NCBI GenBank assembly: GCA_024509875.1
Contig: JAMPIV010012152.1
Span: forward strand, 791,792-855,791
DNA: 64,000 bases
From: Oreohelix idahoensis
Lineage: Eukaryota > Mollusca > Gastropoda > Stylommatophora > Oreohelicidae
Direction of reading: 5' to 3'
Below, piece by piece: positions 1 to 11,529 of the stretch. Each line of letters begins with the position of its first letter. The first letter of the stretch is position 1. The position numbers were made by a program, and so were the translations under genes. Below the pieces are notes generated by a model. The model did not search any database and was not told the DNA's origin. It saw only the letters and a list, made by a program, of their open reading frames with translations.

Positions 1-1946
1 GCATCCAGATCGCAGCGCAAACAGGCAACATCAAACAAATGTATGACGGTATAAAGAAAGCACTTGGCCCCCCAAAAAGTAAGTCTGCACCGCTAAACAC
101 CATCAGCGGAGAGAAGCTAACCGATAAGGGTAAGCAGATGGAGATGTGGGTCGAGCACTACTCTGAGCTTTATGCTAGAGAAAATACCGTTACGCCTGCA
201 GCCCTTGATGCTGTCAAATGTCTGCCAACTATGGAGGAGCTGGATGCCGAACCAACATTAGAGGAACTCAGCAAGGCCATTGATAGCTTGGCCTCTGGCA
301 AAGCACCAGGCAGTGATTTGAGTCCTCCTGATTTAATCAAATGCTGTAAGAGCACGCTATTACATCCCCTGCATAGGATGCTGTGCCAGTGCTGGGAAGA
401 GACAACTATTCCTCAAGACAACAAGATGCCAAGATTGTAACACTGTACAAAAATAAAGGAGACAGAAGTGATTGCAATAACTACAGAGGCATCTCTCTTC
501 TTAGTATTGTTGGTAAGGTTTTTGCCAAAGTCGTCTTAATGCGACTACACAAGTTAGCTGAGCGCATATATCCAGAGTCACAGTGTGGATTCCGAGCTGG
601 TAGATCAACAACAGACATGATCGTCTCTGTCCGCCAGCTTCAGGAAAAATCAAGAGAGCAGAAAAGGCCTTTATATATTGCCTTTATAGATTTCACAAAT
701 GCATTTGACCTGGTTAGTAGGGATGGACTCTTCAAAATCCTCCTGAAAATAGGCTGCCCTTCTAAAATGCTGGAAATGATAAAGTCATTCCATGACGACA
801 TGAAGGGAACAGTCCAATATGCTGGAAGCACGTCACAGCCCTTTGACATACGAAGTGGCGTTAAACAAGGCTGTGTTCTGGCTCCGACCCTCTTCGGGAT
901 CTTCTTTGCCTTACTCTTGAAACATGCATTCAGAGATGCAACTGAAGGAATATGCCTTCACACTAGGTCAGATGGCCGTCTGTTTAATCTTTCAAGGCTG
1001 AAGGCAAAAACAAAAATCAGAATGGTCACTATAAGAGACTTGTTGTTTGCTGATGATGCTGCAGTCGTCACTCAAAGCCAACAGGAGCTTCAGAACTTGA
1101 TGAATCGCTTCACTAAAGCATGCAATGACTTTGGACTCACAATAAATCTAAAGAAAACGAATGTGCTAAGTCAGGATGCGGGTGCTGCACCAGTTATCAC
1201 TATCGATAACTATGAATTGGCAGTGGTGTACCACTTCACATACCTAGGGTCTACCATCAATGACAAACTCTCACTGGATACAGAAATCGACAGCCGCATT
1301 GGCAAAGCTGCAGCTACCTTTGCCCGCCTCACATCGCGTGTTTGGGGAAACTCCAAACTCACAATGAAGACCAAAGCTGCAGTATATAATGCCTGCGTCA
1401 CCAGCACACTCCTATATCCCAGCGAGACCTGGACGACCTATGCTAAGCAAGAAAGAAGGCTCAATACCTTCCATTTACGGTGTCTACGCCGCATCCTCGG
1501 CATCTCGTGGAAAGATAAAGTGACAAATGTTGTCACGTGCTGGCCTTCAACGTATGTATACACTGCTTAGACAGCGCAGACTTCGCTGGCTTGACCATGT
1601 TCGCCGCATGGAAGATGGTCGCATCCCAAAAGATATCTTCTACGGACAATTAGCAGATGGCAAGAGAACAGTTGGGCGACCACAGCTGAGGTTCAAAGAT
1701 GTGTGCAAGAGAGATATGAGGGCACTGGACATGGATCCAGCAACATGGGAGGATGAAGCTGCCGATCGCACTAAGTGGCGATGCTATTTACGGCGCTACC
1801 TCAGATTGGGCGAAGAGAGGCTCACACAACAAGCAGAGGAGGGGAGAAAACGTCGAAGGAGCACCAGGAAAATAAGCAGCTGAGGGCTGTCACCTCAGGG
1901 GCGCATTCCCATAGTCAGTTATGACTGAAGGGGCTATTATTATTAC

Positions 1947-1950
<4 letters not shown>
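1..1950 (+). pseudogene. Non-LTR retrotransposon RT fragment (RTE-like), frameshifted
   Basis: This is the 3' two-thirds of a LINE that enters from the left edge. Coding runs in three pieces: 3-440 (linker before RT), 383-1570 (reverse transcriptase) and 1527-1883 (C-terminal region). The frame changes near 430 and again near 1527, so the copy cannot make a full protein. The RT piece shows NNYRGISLLS, the QCGFRAGRST block, AFIDFTNAFD, GVKQGCVLAPTLF and the catalytic box LLFADDAAV (FADD codons at 1046-1057). The last piece has the RQRRLRWLDHV and GRPQLRFKDVCKRDM motifs that follow RT in this LINE group. Coding ends at 1883 and an ATT-rich tail merges into a TA microsatellite at 1950, a typical LINE 3' end. 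RTE-like is my best clade assignment; only APE-type LINE is firm. Confidence 0.88.

Positions 1951-2022
<72 letters not shown>
1950..2022. repeat. (TA)n microsatellite
   Basis: About 73 bp of uninterrupted TA directly after the ATT-rich tail of the upstream LINE. The foldback element at 2023 begins at its right edge, and TA steps also border the other end of that element (3294-3302), so the insertion probably targeted this tract. Confidence 0.95.
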
Positions 2023-2024
<2 letters not shown>

Positions 2025-3293
2025 TAATTCACATGTTAGTAATGAAACATAGAATAAAAATGCACAACTTACGTCAATCTTGGCTACAGACTTGTTACTC
2101 AGATGAATAAAAGAGATGAGTCGGTCTCTTACACGCGTCTGGGGTCTTTAATTTTACAATAGATTCCCTCTCTGACTCCGTGTGTTTTCTTCAGTTTCCT
2201 AGTCCCAGTGTTCCTTATTAAAATGTATAGATTTCCTGTGCTTTGTAAGTCTTATCTGGTTCTCCAATAAAAGGTCGGGTTAACAAAAGGAATTATGAAT
2301 CTAGTCTTCACTCTGGCGAGGTCTGATGTTGTCTTGGCGAGCGTGAAATTCATAGTAAAATAAATCTGCAAAATTGTCAGACTACATTCCCTCTCTTCCT
2401 ACGCTTTCATTTGTTATGGAGTTAAATAAACGCTCCAATCATATTCAAACAGGCCTGGTGTCATACTTCCAAAATATTTCCGACATGGAACAATTTTGCA
2501 AAGGTCACGTCTCCCATATACGGCAATAAGATGTCCGATGCCCTTGTGTACAAACTTAAGGGAAGGTCGGTAGACACACATGACAACATGTGCAAGCTGT
2601 AAAACTTATTACTTGTAAACAAGTGACCGGAAGTGATTATGGCACACTTTTCTGCCCGCATGTGTCACACAGACAGTAATCTCGTTACCTCGAGGGTGTG
2701 ATGTATCATATCAGCCGCTCCTTGCAAATGTTTTAGCAAAGGGACAGGATATGCACAGATGTAATGACTAATCGCTGAGAGGGGTGTACAAAGGAACATT
2801 CAAAGTATCTGTTATTTAGCAGAAAAATTACGAGGAAAGAAAGAAAATGTGTGATAATTCACAGCACATAATAAAAATCAGTACCACAAATATACCGATA
2901 CGGCTGGAGAGAACCAACGATCGCGAAGAGGTCGTCCTTTTCACCACACACTGTGAAGATCGCTTGACAAGATACCAGACCTTGCTATAGTAAAGCCTAG
3001 AATTCAGAATTCCTTCTTAACATACCGGACACCTTTTATTGGAGAATTAATTTTGGAAGGACTTTCATAACCCAGGACATCTCTTTCATATTTAATAAGG
3101 AAACCGGGACTGAGGAAACTGAAGGACAACACACGAAGTCAGAGAGGGAACTTATTAAATTAACGACACCCCAGACGAGTGTAAGATGCCGATTCAAGAC
3201 TCTTTTATTCATCTGAGCAAAAAGTATGTGAGCCATGATTGGCGTAAGTTGTGATTTTACATTCTATATTTTATTACTACCATGTGAACTAAC
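2023..3293. mobile_element. Foldback (long inverted-repeat) element, probable non-autonomous DNA transposon
   Basis: The left arm (about 2023-2344) reads as the reverse complement of the right arm (about 2962-3293). Matching blocks include TCAGATGAATAAAAGAG, TTCCCTCTCTGACT, TTCAGTTTCCT, TTCCTTATTAAA, TCTCCAATAAAAGG and AAGGTCTG/GAGGTCTG, in the same order with small indels. The loop of about 617 bp (2345-2961) has no convincing coding sequence; a 66-codon minus-strand ORF at 2461-2661 resembles nothing I know. TA steps flank both ends, which fits Tc1/mariner-type TA targeting, but no transposase is present. Arms of about 320-330 bp are long for a MITE and fit a foldback element. The arms have clearly diverged (I estimate 75-85% identity by eye), so the copy is old. 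Confidence 0.8.
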
Positions 3294-4261
3294 ATATATA
3301 TGTAGATTGCCATCTGAATTTTAAAATGTGAAAATCGCTAGTGGATGTCCCAGTCATTTGAGGCTGGCGACCTCAGCGTATAGTATGATGATTTATTAAC
3401 CACCACTGCACGGGCTGGGGACTGCTTTATTGCTAGTTTCTTAAAGAGAACTGAACGCATAAAGTGTCCCAGGTTCCATACGGAGCAGGGAGGGAAATGA
3501 TGTCCATTTTGATTATAATACTTACAATTTCAAAAAAGTGTAAACATAAATGAAAACATATTCATTTTATATTGTGAACACTTGTTAATCAGTGGAGATG
3601 TATATGTAAACAGACTCTATCTGTATTATTAAACTTTTCATTTAAATATAAAGTAACTATGAAAGCTATTCATAAGAAAGTTTTATCCCGAGGATTAAAT
3701 TTAATTTTCATGGAGGGTAAACTCTGAGTAATTTGGATGGTGGTATGGGAAGATAGGAACCCATAACTATGGGGTGGAAAACGCCATACTCAGAAGAGCG
3801 TTTCGTTCTATTCTTTTACCATAGTTATTGGTGGTACCAGCAGAAAGTACTATCTCTGGAACAAGAAGGGAACAGTGGCCTAAGCTTTAAGACGAAGGAC
3901 CCACTTGGTAGACTCTCCTTGACATTTCTGGGAAACGAGCTATACCCGACTACCTTGACCAGTGACGAGCATGAGCAGTGTGAAAAGAACCAACCCATAA
4001 GAAGTAGCAGAACCGTCATTGGCAGCTAAGTTCAAATATATGCGGCCACTTGACTTCTTGTAACATTTCACAATCCATAACGACCGTGATGATAACTTTT
4101 CTTGATCTAAAACTATTCAAATTTTATTTCAAACTGTTAAAACCTAAAGTGATTATTAAATGTTGTTATTTTTAATTATACAAATTTAACTTAGATTTAA
4201 TCATTTTAAAGTTACTGCATGTTTGTCTCAGTCAATTTACTACACACACTCTAAACAGAGC
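3294..4261. other. No identified feature
   Basis: AT-rich sequence between the foldback element and the next LINE. A plus-strand open frame at 3769-4029 (86 codons) has no recognisable motif, no paralogue in the window and an antisense open frame across it, so I do not call it a gene. Confidence 0.6.
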
Positions 4262-5340
4262 TCATCATCATCTCATCTCAACCCGTAACCCGTCATTGGT
4301 CGTAGGGGTGCCATGGTGGAAGCATCAGCAGACAGGGTCCTCCACTGCTCTCTATCCTCAGCAATGCGTACAAGTGTGGAAAATCCGTGTCCTGCCCCTT
4401 CTTTGATGTTATCAGCCCAGGATTTTCTTTGCATTCCTCTTCTCCGTTTACCTTCGACTGTTCCCTGGAGGATAGTTTTCGAAAGGGAGTCATGACGAGT
4501 TACATGCCCAAACCAGGCAAGCTTTCGACGTTTCACTTCTGACAAAGTGGTTCTTGGTGGCCTGCATAGGTGTTTATCTTCTCTCTAACATAGACATTCA
4601 TTTTGTGCTCTTTATAGCAAATGCGCAAAATTCTTCTATAACATTTATGCTCGAAAGTCTGAATCCTTCGCTCCATATCTGCAGTGAGTGTCCAGCCCTC
4701 ACACCCATACAAGAGAATAGATAATACAAGTGATTTGTATAATTTGATCTTCACAGGAAAACTGATGTTACTTTTCCAGATCACATTCAGCCTTGTCATG
4801 GCAGCTGAGGCCATCTCAAGTCTTGTCTTGATTTCTTTACTTGATCTTCCATCACTACGTATAGTGGACCCGAGATATTTAAAGGTGTTAACTTCTTCTA
4901 ACGTTTGCCCATTTAACATAATGTTGGTCGGAACATGTTTCTTATGGCTATTCACCAATATCTTGCTTTTTTCTATATTAATTTCTATCCCATACGTTCT
5001 TGTTACTTTCTCCAGTCTAGAGGTAAGGTCTTGAAGTTCTGATTCTGTTCCATTATCAGATTGATATCATCAGCAAAACGTAAATTGCAAAGAGGTCGGC
5101 CTCCAATCGATATGGTTGTTTTATAATCGTAGAGAGCCTCCTGCATAATATGTTCTAGATATATATTAAAGAGCACTGGAGACAGGATACATCCCTGGCG
5201 AACTCCTACAGTTGTTTTGAAAAATTCTCCAATGTCATTGCTTGCAAAAACAGCACTGCTTGCGTCCTTGTATAGTGCTTCAATGATATCTATGGTGTTG
5301 GTATCAAAATTGATACTAGAATAATAGAACTCTACTGAGT
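4262..5340 (-). pseudogene. RTE-like LINE 3' fragment (RT palm/thumb and C-terminus), broken
   Basis: Read on the minus strand from about 5340 to 4262. The sequence starts inside RT (GVRQGCILSPVLFNIYLEHI), passes the catalytic RFADD box (FADD codons at 5066-5077), then thumb motifs FKYLGSTIRSDG and LLYGCEGWTLT, and ends with RRKLAWFGHV and GKRRRGMQRKSW. A frame break lies just after FADD (near 5045-5060), and a second separates 4533-4958 from 4273-4545. The 3' end is marked by a short CAT/ATG repeat at 4262-4272, as in many RTE elements. The RT N-terminus and endonuclease are missing, so this is a 5'-truncated dead insertion. It is a different family from the full-length RTE at 25115-37519, judging by its 3' end and protein sequence. 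Confidence 0.85.
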
Positions 5341-6501
5341 AACTCAGGGGTGGGGACTTGAACGAGCTGAAATTAATAAGTGTTTAAATCCTTCACAAAA
5401 GTGTTGGCAGAATTATAGAGTTAACATACTCAGCCAATGCAGTATTATTCTCGCTTATTCTGAATATCGTGTGAATACTCCCATGTGATAGAAGCGTTAT
5501 TACCCTTCTATCTACATCTCTGCCAAGAGTAATCTTGTGTAAAGATAGACTCCATTGAAGCCCATATTAGATACTCTTGAGTTTTGGCCACTGTTGGACC
5601 ACTACTGCAAAGCAGGGAAGGCAATACCGTCACACAAGAAAGGATGGCAGTGAGGCCATAAATGTGCCTAGAGAAACGCACGGCAAAGCACACATTATAG
5701 AGAAAGTTAAAGAGAGGTGCAACTATATATGTGGTGAGAGAGTCGTGTGTTTATACATAGAACCTTCCTCAGAATGGCGTGGGCTAGAGAGGGGAGTGGG
5801 TTAAAGAGATGAATAAAAATGGATAAATGAGGTCAGAAAGAGGGATTAAGATAAATAAAGGAATTAAAGAGGGGTATGAAAACAGAATGGATTTTAGAGA
5901 GGTGCATGAACATAGATAGAGACATTTTAAGAGGGAATTAATATAGGTGTAAAAGGTGTTGTAAGTACAGATAGAGAAGTTGGGAGAAGATTATAGTTAG
6001 AAAAAAGGAGCACGAGTATACATAGACATTGTTAGTAGAGGGGAACTAGTACATACAGAAAAGTAGAAAGAGTATAGTAGACATGAGTACAGATAGAGAT
6101 CGGAGTGCAAGTACCAGATATGGTTATAGGAGAAATGAGAGACCAATATCTAGAGGTTATACGAGGAAGACACTGACATTGTTTGAAGAGATCAGAGAGA
6201 GACACGAATAAAGATAAGTAATGTAAGAGAACATAATTGATAAGGATAGGGGAGATTTTATGGAGAGATGCAGATACAGATGGCGGAGATCAGTCAAAAA
6301 GATATGGACATAAAAGAGAGTGGACAGACAGAGAAAGATATAGAAGATTAGACAGACAGAGAGTGATGAAGACAATTAGTTTAACACTGACAACAATGAT
6401 GATTGTTGCTCAAATATATAACAATATGTTACATGTGACTATTTAATCATGATATTTATAGAGATAATATTATGTTGATTATTTCTGTATATATCTTCCA
6501 G
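5341..6501. other. Purine-rich intergenic or intronic DNA
   Basis: From about 5800 to 6380 the plus strand is strongly A/G-rich (repeated AGAGAG, GATAGA and TACAGATAG-like words), a decayed low-complexity tract. It ends at a good 3' splice-acceptor-like site (TATATATCTTCCAG at 6488-6501) just before the first protease exon, so at least its right part is probably intron. Confidence 0.5.
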
Positions 6502-7622
6502 GATCCTTGGAAAGTAAGGCCAGTCATGGATTAGAAGCAGATCTTCACAGACATCTTGATGGTTGTGAAAAGAATCCAGGTCACCTGAAGTTTATACCTG
6601 TAGACCAATTCAATATTGACTATCTCCCACCTGGTTTCCATAACAACGATCTAGTAAGTTATATCCGAGCTCAGTCAGATGTAACTGTCCGCGTGTCAGT
6701 CAAGTATGTCAGTGAGAGGAGACCTGAGACTATTCCTGGTATTGACATGCCTTACCCAGGCTACAGGAACAGGGGTAGTTACATGTGGAGGGTAGGGACT
6801 GGATGGGTGTATGAAGTTGATAAATACCCTAACAAATATAGCAACAATAAAACCTGTGAGTGTAAGGAATGTATCAACTCTCCTACACCAAAAACACTGT
6901 TTGCTCACATCAACATACTCACAGCGGCTCATGTTGTCTACGACGACCTAGAGGCAGCACACACCACGTGTCATCTGTTTTTTGATGAAGGTGGGACACC
7001 TGATGTCTGCGACGGTGTCGTCACACTAACTGGTATGTCATATGTGTGGGATGACATGGAGAGCAACATATGTGAGATGAAATACGTGACCCACGATCTG
7101 GACCTGACAGACAGACTTGTTAAGAAGGTGAAACATAGGAATGATCTATACAAGGTTGTTACTGATAAGTACAAGACACTATACAAGGATGTTACTAATA
7201 AGTACAAGACAATCTCGAGTGGGCACGAGAAGAGACAATGCTCTGTGGAGCACGACATACTTGAGTCCCTTACGATAATAGTGTCCCACCCCCATGGATG
7301 TAGTAAACAAGTTAGCTTGGGTCATTTTGTCCACGGAAGCGAGGAAGATGACTGCAACATTTCCACATACACCACAGCAACTTGTCCTGGATCTAGTGGC
7401 GCATGTGTGTTTATGACGGGAAAGAACTTGGATTGGTTGTGCAACAGGGTGGTCCACTGTGGAACTACTACGGGACCCAATTACGGTAATCTATTATTTG
7501 TTTACCCTAATAATTATCTGTGTCTAAATCAACAAATAAGATGGTGTGTTATTAAACTCTTTGTCTGTGTCCACATTAATAATTCAATTATAAACATGAC
7601 TATTAGTAACACTATCATCTAA
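6502..7622 (+). CDS. Trypsin-like serine protease domain exon, copy 1
   Basis: A long open exon, continuous to a stop at 7620-7622. The catalytic triad of a chymotrypsin-fold protease appears in order (numbering from 6507): His142 in LTAAHVVYD, Asp197 in THDLDL and Ser297 in CPGSSGAC. A CxCxxC group (residues 117-122) and the motif SHPHGCSKQVSLGH (260-273) are shared with the second copy at 23833-24843. About 100 residues before the protease core are also conserved (VDQFNIDYLPP, VSERRPETIPG). There is no ATG at the exon start. The homology begins exactly after an AG at 6500-6501 in both copies, so I read 6502 as a 3' splice site, with the start codon and any signal peptide in an upstream exon not found here. 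Residues 214-235 are an 11-residue tandem duplication. Similarity to copy 2 fades after about residue 345, so the true C-terminus is uncertain. The likely role is a secreted protease or protease-like protein; substrate unknown. Confidence 0.75.
7146..7211 (+). repeat. In-frame 33-bp tandem duplication in protease exon
   Basis: Two 33-nt units, 7146-7178 and 7179-7211, encode LYKVVTDKYKT and LYKDVTNKYKT. The paralogue at 24480-24500 has only one equivalent segment, so the duplication arose in copy 1 after the two split. It lies between the catalytic Asp and Ser, probably in a surface loop. Confidence 0.9.
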
Positions 7623-8017
7623 GTATTCATTAACGTTGTTTTTTTTGTTGTAATTTGTGATCAAAATGTTATGTTCTTTGTTGGCAACATCATCAGGTCT
7701 CATAATTGCAGATTAGATAGATCTGTAAATAGAAGGTCATATAAAGGCATGTGGATAGACTGAGTACATCAAAGACAACGTAGCTATAGATATAGGAGCC
7801 AGGGACGAGCATTAATATGAATAGAAGTGATCAGATTGAAAATAACATGGAAAAGAGGATATACAAGACACGCATATTTGGACGTGATAAAACGAGGACA
7901 CTGTCTTAGATTTTAACAGATAGGTAATAGATGTTTATAGTCCTGTCTGAGCAGAGGTGATAGTGATAACTATGTGAAAGTAAGGTGTAAGAAATAGTTT
8001 TTATCACGAGGTGATAG
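7623..8017. other. No identified feature
   Basis: AT-rich DNA between the protease exon and the left LTR of element A. No open frame or repeat seen. Confidence 0.6.
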
Positions 8018-10177
8018 TGTAAGAGAAAGGACAGTCTCTGGGTTGAGTAATTTCTCTAATCCAGCCTACCTGTACGACTAAATTTTAATTAGATGCACTT
8101 TCTCTCCTTGTAAAAAATACAAGTTACACTGCACCCACATGCACACAATTCTGTAACAAATACGCACGAACGTGAAAAACAAACTATGGATAATATAGAT
8201 GGACAGGGGTTGACCAACGCAATAACTTAAGGTTTATTAAGTTTATTTTATCACTAGAACTTTACAACATAAATCATATACATCAATAGATCATGGTGTA
8301 CAGACAAAATGAAAATGAATCAAATAGGTTTTCCCCTCTGGTAAAGGAAAAGAAAAGAGGATCCCAACAGATGTTAATTAACTCAAAAGATAAAAAGTTA
8401 ACACTAATTATATGGAATAGTCAGTAAATAAACAAAGAACAAGTTATTAATTAATCTATCCAGTAAATACTCAGGTTAGTGAAAAAAAAAAAAAGATTTG
8501 TATGATAGTGGTAACAACAGAAAATTATGTTACTCTCTTACAGTTCATTCAATCCTTCATACTTGTGGCCACATTCATATTCGCTTACCAAATAGTTGTC
8601 GCAGGCATTCCGTGGAAATAAACACTAGTAAGTAATATTACTATTCAGTGTCATATTAAGTTTTGCCAAATCCAGCCCCAGACTCGCCGTAGTTGCGCAC
8701 TGCAAATTTCACGGGAGTCGCTGATTTAATTTTTCCTGGATAAAATACGGTATCTCTGCCGTCAGTTTGTTGGAGTAAGGTTCATACGTGGTGATCGCCG
8801 ACTTAGGATGAATAATACATATATATTCTGTGTTGTCTAGTCTCTGGTTGCTGAGACACTATGTTAAGTTACACAAATGTTGCTGACAATATATTTTGCC
8901 ACAGCTGGCTGATGAGATTGGTATAAATGAAAATCTGGTAGTAGTTCTGGTCCAGTTAATATTATAATTAATGGTTCTATTCTGGTTTCTCTCAGGAAAT
9001 GAGGAAAATGGACCGCACAGGTCACAGCAAGAAGCTCATCAATATTGAATATCTGGATGCTTATAAGATTATAAGACTCTAAGAACGTACAGTAAGTTCA
9101 TATGGCCATAAGACCGTTAGACCGCTAGTTCGCAGGTTTGGATCAGCCTATATTTTAGAAAAGAAATATAAACATTTAACCATATATCAATAGTATATAT
9201 ATAACATGCGTTAAGGTAAGACCTCTTCACCATTACGTTATAAATTAGATTTAAATCATAAGTGACTAGATTATCCTATTGCTTTTAATGCGTAATATGA
9301 ACACTAGTCACTTATAACATTACATAAAAATGGATAGAATTAAATAATATATACCGTCAGTAAACAGTTATTTAATGTATTTACTAGTCAATTTAAAACA
9401 TCTCTTTCTGGAAAATAGTGAGTCATTTAAATTTACTTTACAGCTGGAAAAAAATTAGCTATAAGTTATTTAATTATGCTATTCATTTAACACAGAAAAT
9501 CCCAGTGAAATATAAATGAAAACTTTAAACACACCAAATCACTTAAAGGCGAGTATATAAATTACCGTAAAACAGAGAAATGAAACACTCCACAAAATCT
9601 AATAATACACTCTGTACGAGAAATCATAGGATAACGAGCTAGTGAATTCAGGAAAATCTCTGAGCAACTGATAATGACTTTCGGATGGCTCAGGTATATA
9701 TTCATAGATGCCGTTCTTTTCGCTTCTTAATGCGAAAGTCGCAACTCCGTCCAGGGCCGGCCAATTTTTCCTTATTCCTGAATGAAAGGTTATTCTGCCA
9801 CCTCTGCCGACGGACGATCTCTAGCTTGTCTTTAATTATCTCCGTCTTGCCGAATATCAGCTACGTAAGTTAATTCCCCCGGAACATGTAACAATTCCAG
9901 GTACGTTTCAGACTGATCGCCCCTTGATTCTTCAAAGAAACTGTTAACACTTGGGCTCTTGTTAACGCCTGGCCTGGCCCGCGTGTTTCCCTGATCAAAG
10001 AACGATTTCTCCATGCTTCGCCCTACGCTCTGTTCCACCACGTTTAACTGCCAAACGGCTCACGTGTTAATTGCTATAGTGAATCAGGCGTTCGTGTAGC
10101 AAAAAAAAATATAAACTTAGATGAGGGGGGTGGGGGGATGTGGACGATCACTGCTGCGACTATTTCCATCTGTGACA
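8018..10177 (-). repeat. Element A 3' LTR (left copy)
   Basis: Direct repeat of the copy at 16196-18161, with long near-identical blocks (for example 8820-9660 against 16790-17650). On the minus strand it runs from TGTCACAG at 10177 down to about 8018. This copy holds about 190 bp (around 8486-8675) that the other lacks. An A-rich run at 8481-8494 sits at the start of the extra segment. Confidence 0.88.
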
Positions 10178-10207
10178 TTTCGTCCGGGCTTAAGACATGA
10201 AACCCTT

Positions 10208-10482
10208 TTATGTCTCCTCTATGAAAATAGCGCTGCTGTTATTCGTATCTTGCGAGTGATTGCTATCTTCACTTTCCCTTTCTTCCTCACTGCTCCAATT
10301 TCTACTCATAAATTCTCTCTCCACTTTTGAATAGTTCCGTTCTGCTGTATTCAATTTCCGGCTGCCATATGCGACTGGGAATAACAGGTTCGGATTATTG
10401 TCATCTTCTTGTAGCAGAGTTGACCCGATGCCTTGACCCGATGCGTCGACCCGCAATATAAAAGGTTTCTTAAGGTCAGGTA
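10208..10482 (-). pseudogene. Element A RNase H, C-terminally truncated
   Basis: Minus strand. RNase H motifs are visible: FILRVDASGQGIGSTLLQ (first catalytic Asp), VAYGSRKLNTAERNYS and then the expected ERE (catalytic Glu region). Right after that the protein changes to an acidic Ser/Glu/Asn tail (SSEEERESEDSNHSQ) and stops at 10208. The ETDQ-type third acidic motif and the ADxLSR end seen in elements B and C are absent, so a deletion removed the second half of the domain. The upstream part of the frame lies across the RTE insertion at 11530 and beyond. Confidence 0.82.
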
Positions 10483-11529
10483 AGCTGCATAGTGTCAATC
10501 ATAAAAAGCCTCTATGCCAACTTTACGTGTAGTATTGGGCAGAGCAACCTAACCTTTGAGGCGACGACATGAGCACGACAGGGATGCCCCTTATCAACCA
10601 CTCTATTTTCAACAGTCATAGACAGGGTGATGCGCCAGACAACAGAGGGCAGTCCAAGAGGAATAAGATGGACTACATTTTCTACATTGGAAGATCTGGA
10701 ATATGCAGATGACATTGCACTACTAGCACATTCACATCAACACATCCAGAAAAAACGGATAGACTTAATAAGTTTAGCCAGCAGGTGGGCTTGAACATCA
10801 ATTTAAAGAAGTCAGAGGTCATGACGCTCAATGCGAGCAACCCTGAGCCCATATCAGTAAGGAATCAGCAACTGGTACAGACAGACACCTTCACATACCT
10901 AGGATGCATAGTAACACCAGACGGCGGGGCAGGCAAAGACATCAACATCAGAATGAATAATGCAAGAACAGCCTTTTTTAGCCTAAACAACATCTGGAAG
11001 TCCTCTCAATAAAGCACAAGCACAAAATTAAGATTATATCAAAGCTGCGTGCTTTCTATGATTCTCTATGGTGCGAAATGCCGGAGAGTTATAGAGAAGG
11101 AAATGTCGAAATTGTCCTCTTTTCACACAACATGCCTAAAAAAAAATTACCGAATCTTTTGGCCGAATACCATCACCAACCAAGATCTGCTTACTCTGAG
11201 CAAGCAAGAGGACATGCACACTATCATAGCTGGTAAAGCTGGAGCTGGGTTGGCCATGTCCTCAGAAGAGACCCGATGCCTCACAAGAACAGCTATGCTT
11301 TGGACCCCTGAAGGAAAACGAAAGAGAGGCCGACCAAAAACAACCTGGCGGAGGACTGTGGAGCCTGAGACGCAAAGAATGAACCAGAGTTGGGGCACTG
11401 TACGAAGGATGGACACCAATTGAGCAAAGTGGAATAAATTTGTTGTTGCCCTACAACTCGCCGCTAGGCGTGATGGCCACTGACTGCTTTGACGGTTGGC
11501 GGCTAAGGATCAAAGAAGAAGGTCAGGTA
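10472..11529 (+). mobile_element. 5'-truncated RTE LINE inserted in element A, with 11-bp target duplication
   Basis: The insertion is 10483-11518, flanked on both sides by AAGGTCAGGTA (10472-10482 and 11519-11529), a clear target-site duplication. Plus-strand coding covers the RT palm to the C-terminus of the same family as 25115-37519: LEYADDIALLAHSHQH, MGLNINLKKSEVMTLN, TFTYLG, then GKRKRGRPKTTWRRTV. Frameshifts lie before 10785 and after 11200, and a TAA interrupts the thumb at 11010-11012. The 3' end is GGATCAAAGAAG, matching the other family copies. It disrupts the RT/RNase H junction of element A and is therefore younger than that element. Confidence 0.93.

Noticed and set aside
3769..4029. 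86-codon plus-strand ORF as a gene
   Set aside because: No motif, no paralogue and an overlapping antisense frame of similar length; probably chance.
7485..7490. 5' splice donor (ACG|GTAATC) ending protease exon copy 1, giving a symmetric phase 1-1 exon
   Set aside because: Protein similarity to copy 2 seems to continue beyond it (NLLFVYPNNYLC against NLITVVPDNSCLC), so I do not place the exon end here.
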